From contig JALWJU010000567.1 of NCBI GenBank assembly GCA_026997055.1, forward strand, positions 1 to 9,817: a DNA stretch of 9,817 nt. Reading direction: 5' to 3'. A program made the position numbers and the translations under genes. Below the pieces are notes generated by a model. That model saw only the letters and a list, made by a program, of their open reading frames with translations, had not been told where the DNA came from and ran no database searches. This document shows, in pieces, positions 6,958 to 9,817 of the stretch. Position 1 is the stretch's first letter. Every line of letters starts with the position of its first letter. The stretch is from Paracoccaceae bacterium (lineage in GTDB: Bacteria; Pseudomonadota; Alphaproteobacteria; Rhodobacterales; Rhodobacteraceae).

Positions 6958-7962
6958 CTACCCGCCGGTGCGCAAAGCCTCTGCTGCGCGCAGCCTGCCG
7001 CATTCGATTCCGCGCCAGTTGGTGAGGGGGCTGTCCGTATAGGCCCGCGCCACCGGGTCGTCCGGGGCGAGCGCACCGAATCTGCCCAGAAGCGCCGCAA
7101 TCGCCGCCTCGGAGGCGCGGCTGCCGCCATCATCGACCTTGAGCGCGATTCCCAGCCCCCGCTCGGGCAATATCGCGGCAAACACCGCCTCGGCCCCGGT
7201 CTTGACCATGGCGCGCCCCTTCATGGCCCGCATCAGCCGGGTGCAGGCGCGCCCTTCGCCCGCGACCAGTTCCGGGTGGCGGGCCATGGCCTCGCGCAGG
7301 CGCACCATGGCGCGCTCGCGCACCGATCCCCCCGCACCGGCTCTGGCGAACCGTGCCATGGCCCGGGCGAGGCCGGTGAGCGAAGTGGCGAAATTGGGCG
7401 CCGAGCAGCCGTCGATGGCAAAGCCCGGGCTCGCTTCGCCGGTGACCTCCTCGAAGGCCGCACGCACCGCCACTTGCACCGGATGATCCGCCTCCACATA
7501 TTCCGGCCCGCCGCCCAGGTGCCTGTTCAGGGTCAGAAAGCCCGCATGCTTGCCCGAGCAATTGTTATGCCACTGGCGCGGCGCCTCGCCCGCGCACAGC
7601 AGCGCCTTTTTCGCCTCCGCATCCCGGGGCATGTGCGCACCGCAGCGCAGATCGTCATCGCCAAGCCCCAGATCCGCCAGCCACCTCGCCACGCGGCTCG
7701 TGTGCATGGCCGCCGAATTGTGGCTGGCGCAGGCCAGCGCCAGCTGCTCGCTGCCGAGTCCGGCCGCATCCGCCGCCCCGCTTTCGACCAGCGCCAGCGC
7801 CTGCACCATCTTGCAGGCCGAGCGCGGCAGGATCGTCCGGCTCGGATCGCCCCAGGCGGCCACGATCTCGCCGCTTCTGTCCACCACCACCGCATGCCCC
7901 AGATGTTGCGACTCGAGAAACCCGCCCCGCCAGATTTCGGCCAGGACCACCGCCTTGCTCAT
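6958..7962 (-). CDS. Rhizobium-type L-asparaginase (asparaginase II / ReAV-like)
   Basis: Predicted to hydrolyse L-asparagine to aspartate and ammonia. It belongs to the family of Rhizobium etli ReAV, which has a serine beta-lactamase-like fold unrelated to the E. coli asparaginases. In the 334-aa product, residues known from ReAV line up: RSACK with S48 and K51 (the S-K tandem), S80 in ASHN, C135/K138/H139 in CSGKH, D184 and C186 in IDGCSAPNF (ReAV D187/C189), and K254 in VKTGAEA (ReAV K263). So the zinc-site Cys-Lys-Cys set and the catalytic residues are all present. The start is ATG 7962, led by AAGGAGG four bases upstream; an upstream TTG at 8004 has no such support. No signal peptide is seen, so it is cytosolic. 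It is convergent with cbbR and divergent from the IalB-family gene. The link to carbon fixation, if any, is unknown; family membership is confident, substrate less so. Confidence 0.9.
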   Translation of the reverse strand: MSKAVVLAEIWRGGFLESQHLGHAVVVDRSGEIVAAWGDPSRTILPRSACKMVQALALVESGAADAAGLGSEQLALACASHNSAAMHTSRVARWLADLGLGDDDLRCGAHMPRDAEAKKALLCAGEAPRQWHNNCSGKHAGFLTLNRHLGGGPEYVEADHPVQVAVRAAFEEVTGEASPGFAIDGCSAPNFATSLTGLARAMARFARAGAGGSVRERAMVRLREAMARHPELVAGEGRACTRLMRAMKGRAMVKTGAEAVFAAILPERGLGIALKVDDGGSRASEAAIAALLGRFGALAPDDPVARAYTDSPLTNWRGIECGRLRAAEALRTGG

Positions 7963-7966
7963 CACG

Positions 7967-7973
7967 CCTCCTT
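7967..7973 (-). promoter_or_regulatory. Strong Shine-Dalgarno fixing the asparaginase start
   Basis: AAGGAGG on the minus strand lies four bases before ATG 7962. It decides in favour of this ATG over the in-frame TTG 14 codons upstream, whose extra residues also lie outside the recognisable family start (SKAVVLAEIWRGG). Confidence 0.75.
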
Positions 7974-8011
7974 TCGCTCCCCGTGACGCGCGAAATTCCG
8001 CCAACGGGGCT

Positions 8012-8040
8012 TTAACAAATCATCGCTTTCACGTTAGACT
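8012..8040 (+). promoter_or_regulatory. Sigma70-like promoter for the IalB-family gene
   Basis: TTAACA (8012-8017, five of six to TTGACA) and TAGACT (8035-8040, four of six to TATAAT) are separated by exactly 17 bases. Transcription would start near 8047, upstream of both candidate start codons of the following gene (8092 and 8122). It lies in the divergent spacer shared with the asparaginase gene. Found by eye, untested. Confidence 0.5.
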
Positions 8041-8121
8041 GACCGCGCAGGATGATAAACCGCGTGCCGCCGGCAGAGGCAGGGCACCGACATGAGGCAA
8101 GCAGCGGAGGCTGTCAGGAAC

Positions 8122-8655
8122 ATGAAACCGAAACTCGCATCCTTGATACTTGCGCTCGTACTGGCCGGGGCCGCTCCGGGGCCGGGAGCGCAGGCGCAGG
8201 ATTCCACCAATCGCGTGTCCGCCAATACCGCCTGGAGCGTTTTCGTCGAGGACGACCCCAGGGAGTGCTGGGCCGTCTCCACCCCGAAGGAGACGGTCAA
8301 TACCAGGGAAGGACGCCCGGTTTCGGTGCGCCGCGGCGCGATCCTGATGATGGTGAGCTGGCGGCCCGAGCAGAATATCGCCGGCGAGGTCTATTTTACC
8401 GGCGGTTATCCGTTCAAGCCCGGCTCGACGGTCGAACTGACCATCGGCAACGAGAAATTCCAGCTTTTCACCCAGGGCGAAGATGCCTGGCCAGCCTCGC
8501 CGGAGGAAGACGCCAGGATCATCGCGGCGATGAAACGGGGGACCGAGGCGGTGGCCGTGGCTTTCTCCAGGCGCGGCACTCGCACCCAGGATACGTTCAA
8601 TCTGCTGGGCTTCACCGCCGCGGTCGAGGATGCGGCCAGGCGCTGCGGCAGCTAG
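8122..8655 (+). CDS. IalB-family (invasion-associated locus B) exported protein
   Basis: A 177-aa protein with a clear Sec signal peptide: a KPK n-region, the hydrophobic stretch LASLILALVLAGAA, and a signal peptidase I site after AQA (residues 23-25). The mature periplasmic part ends in DTFNLLGFTAAVEDAARRC, the C-terminal signature of the IalB family, and has two cysteines (C49 in RECWAV and C175) that could form a disulfide. The family is named after Bartonella IalB but is widespread in free-living alphaproteobacteria, where its role is unknown; invasion should not be inferred. Start: ATG 8122 gives the normal signal peptide and has GGAGG (8106-8110) 11 bases upstream. An in-frame ATG at 8092 would add 10 residues and has only AGGG as ribosome site. 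A sigma70-like promoter precedes it, and rlmN follows 66 bp downstream, possibly in the same transcript. Confidence 0.85.
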   Translation: MKPKLASLILALVLAGAAPGPGAQAQDSTNRVSANTAWSVFVEDDPRECWAVSTPKETVNTREGRPVSVRRGAILMMVSWRPEQNIAGEVYFTGGYPFKPGSTVELTIGNEKFQLFTQGEDAWPASPEEDARIIAAMKRGTEAVAVAFSRRGTRTQDTFNLLGFTAAVEDAARRCGS

Positions 8656-8721
8656 CGGCTGTCCGTCAGGCGCCGGCCCTGCTCCCGATCCGGGCGTGCC
8701 CCATGAAACACAGGTAGCCCC

Positions 8722-9817
<1,096 letters not shown>

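Noticed and set aside
5931..7181. 416-codon minus-strand frame opposite cbbR
   Set aside because: cbbR on the plus strand has a full helix-turn-helix and effector domain; the opposite frame has no family features and crosses the convergent gene ends.
7963..8004. N-terminal extension of the asparaginase from TTG 8004
   Set aside because: The TTG has no good ribosome site, while ATG 7962 has AAGGAGG four bases upstream and begins where the family does.
8703..8717. Five-codon frame (ATG to TAG) just before rlmN
   Set aside because: It is too short to judge; a leader peptide is conceivable but nothing besides position supports it.
8656..8721. Possible terminator between the IalB-family gene and rlmN
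   Set aside because: The 66 bases show only short GC-rich self-complementarity and no U-tract, so no terminator is claimed.

Overview
The window reads as a chromosomal segment of a GC-rich alphaproteobacterium. Rhodobacterales (Rhodobacteraceae or a close relative) is the best guess. This rests on gene content and family resemblance: a phosphoribulokinase whose active-site residues fall at the same positions as in the Rhodobacter sphaeroides enzyme, a Calvin-type class II aldolase, a Rhizobium-type asparaginase and an IalB-family periplasmic protein. No database search was possible.

Positions 1-5787, all on the minus strand, hold a Calvin-Benson-Bassham operon in the transcription order cbbF (fructose/sedoheptulose bisphosphatase), cbbP (phosphoribulokinase), cbbT (transketolase), cbbA (fructose-bisphosphate aldolase), then a 156-bp gap, then rpe/cbbE (ribulose-phosphate 3-epimerase), which leaves the window at base 1. 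The first four genes are packed tightly. The cbbP-cbbT and cbbT-cbbA junctions both have a 12-bp spacer in which the upstream stop codon overlaps the downstream Shine-Dalgarno sequence. The cbbA-rpe gap differs: it carries a strong imperfect hairpin just after the cbbA stop and a weak possible internal promoter. cbbR, the LysR-type activator of such operons, is transcribed divergently from a shared 158-bp regulatory region (5788-5945) whose half nearer cbbR is AT-rich. Together the genes regenerate ribulose 1,5-bisphosphate. No RuBisCO or glyceraldehyde-3-phosphate dehydrogenase gene lies in the window.

Positions 6867-9817 are ordinary neighbouring genes. A Rhizobium-type (ReAV-like) asparaginase lies on the minus strand, convergent with cbbR. 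Divergent from it is an IalB-family exported protein with a recognisable sigma70-like promoter. It is followed by rlmN (23S rRNA A2503 / tRNA methyltransferase), cut by the right edge just before its conserved C-terminal cysteine.

I saw no mobile elements, CRISPR arrays, tRNA or rRNA genes, and no clear sign of an undescribed system. The points worth a second look are regulatory: the cbbA-rpe intercistronic hairpin, a CbbR-like site abutting a poorly led cbbR start, and the missing RuBisCO.
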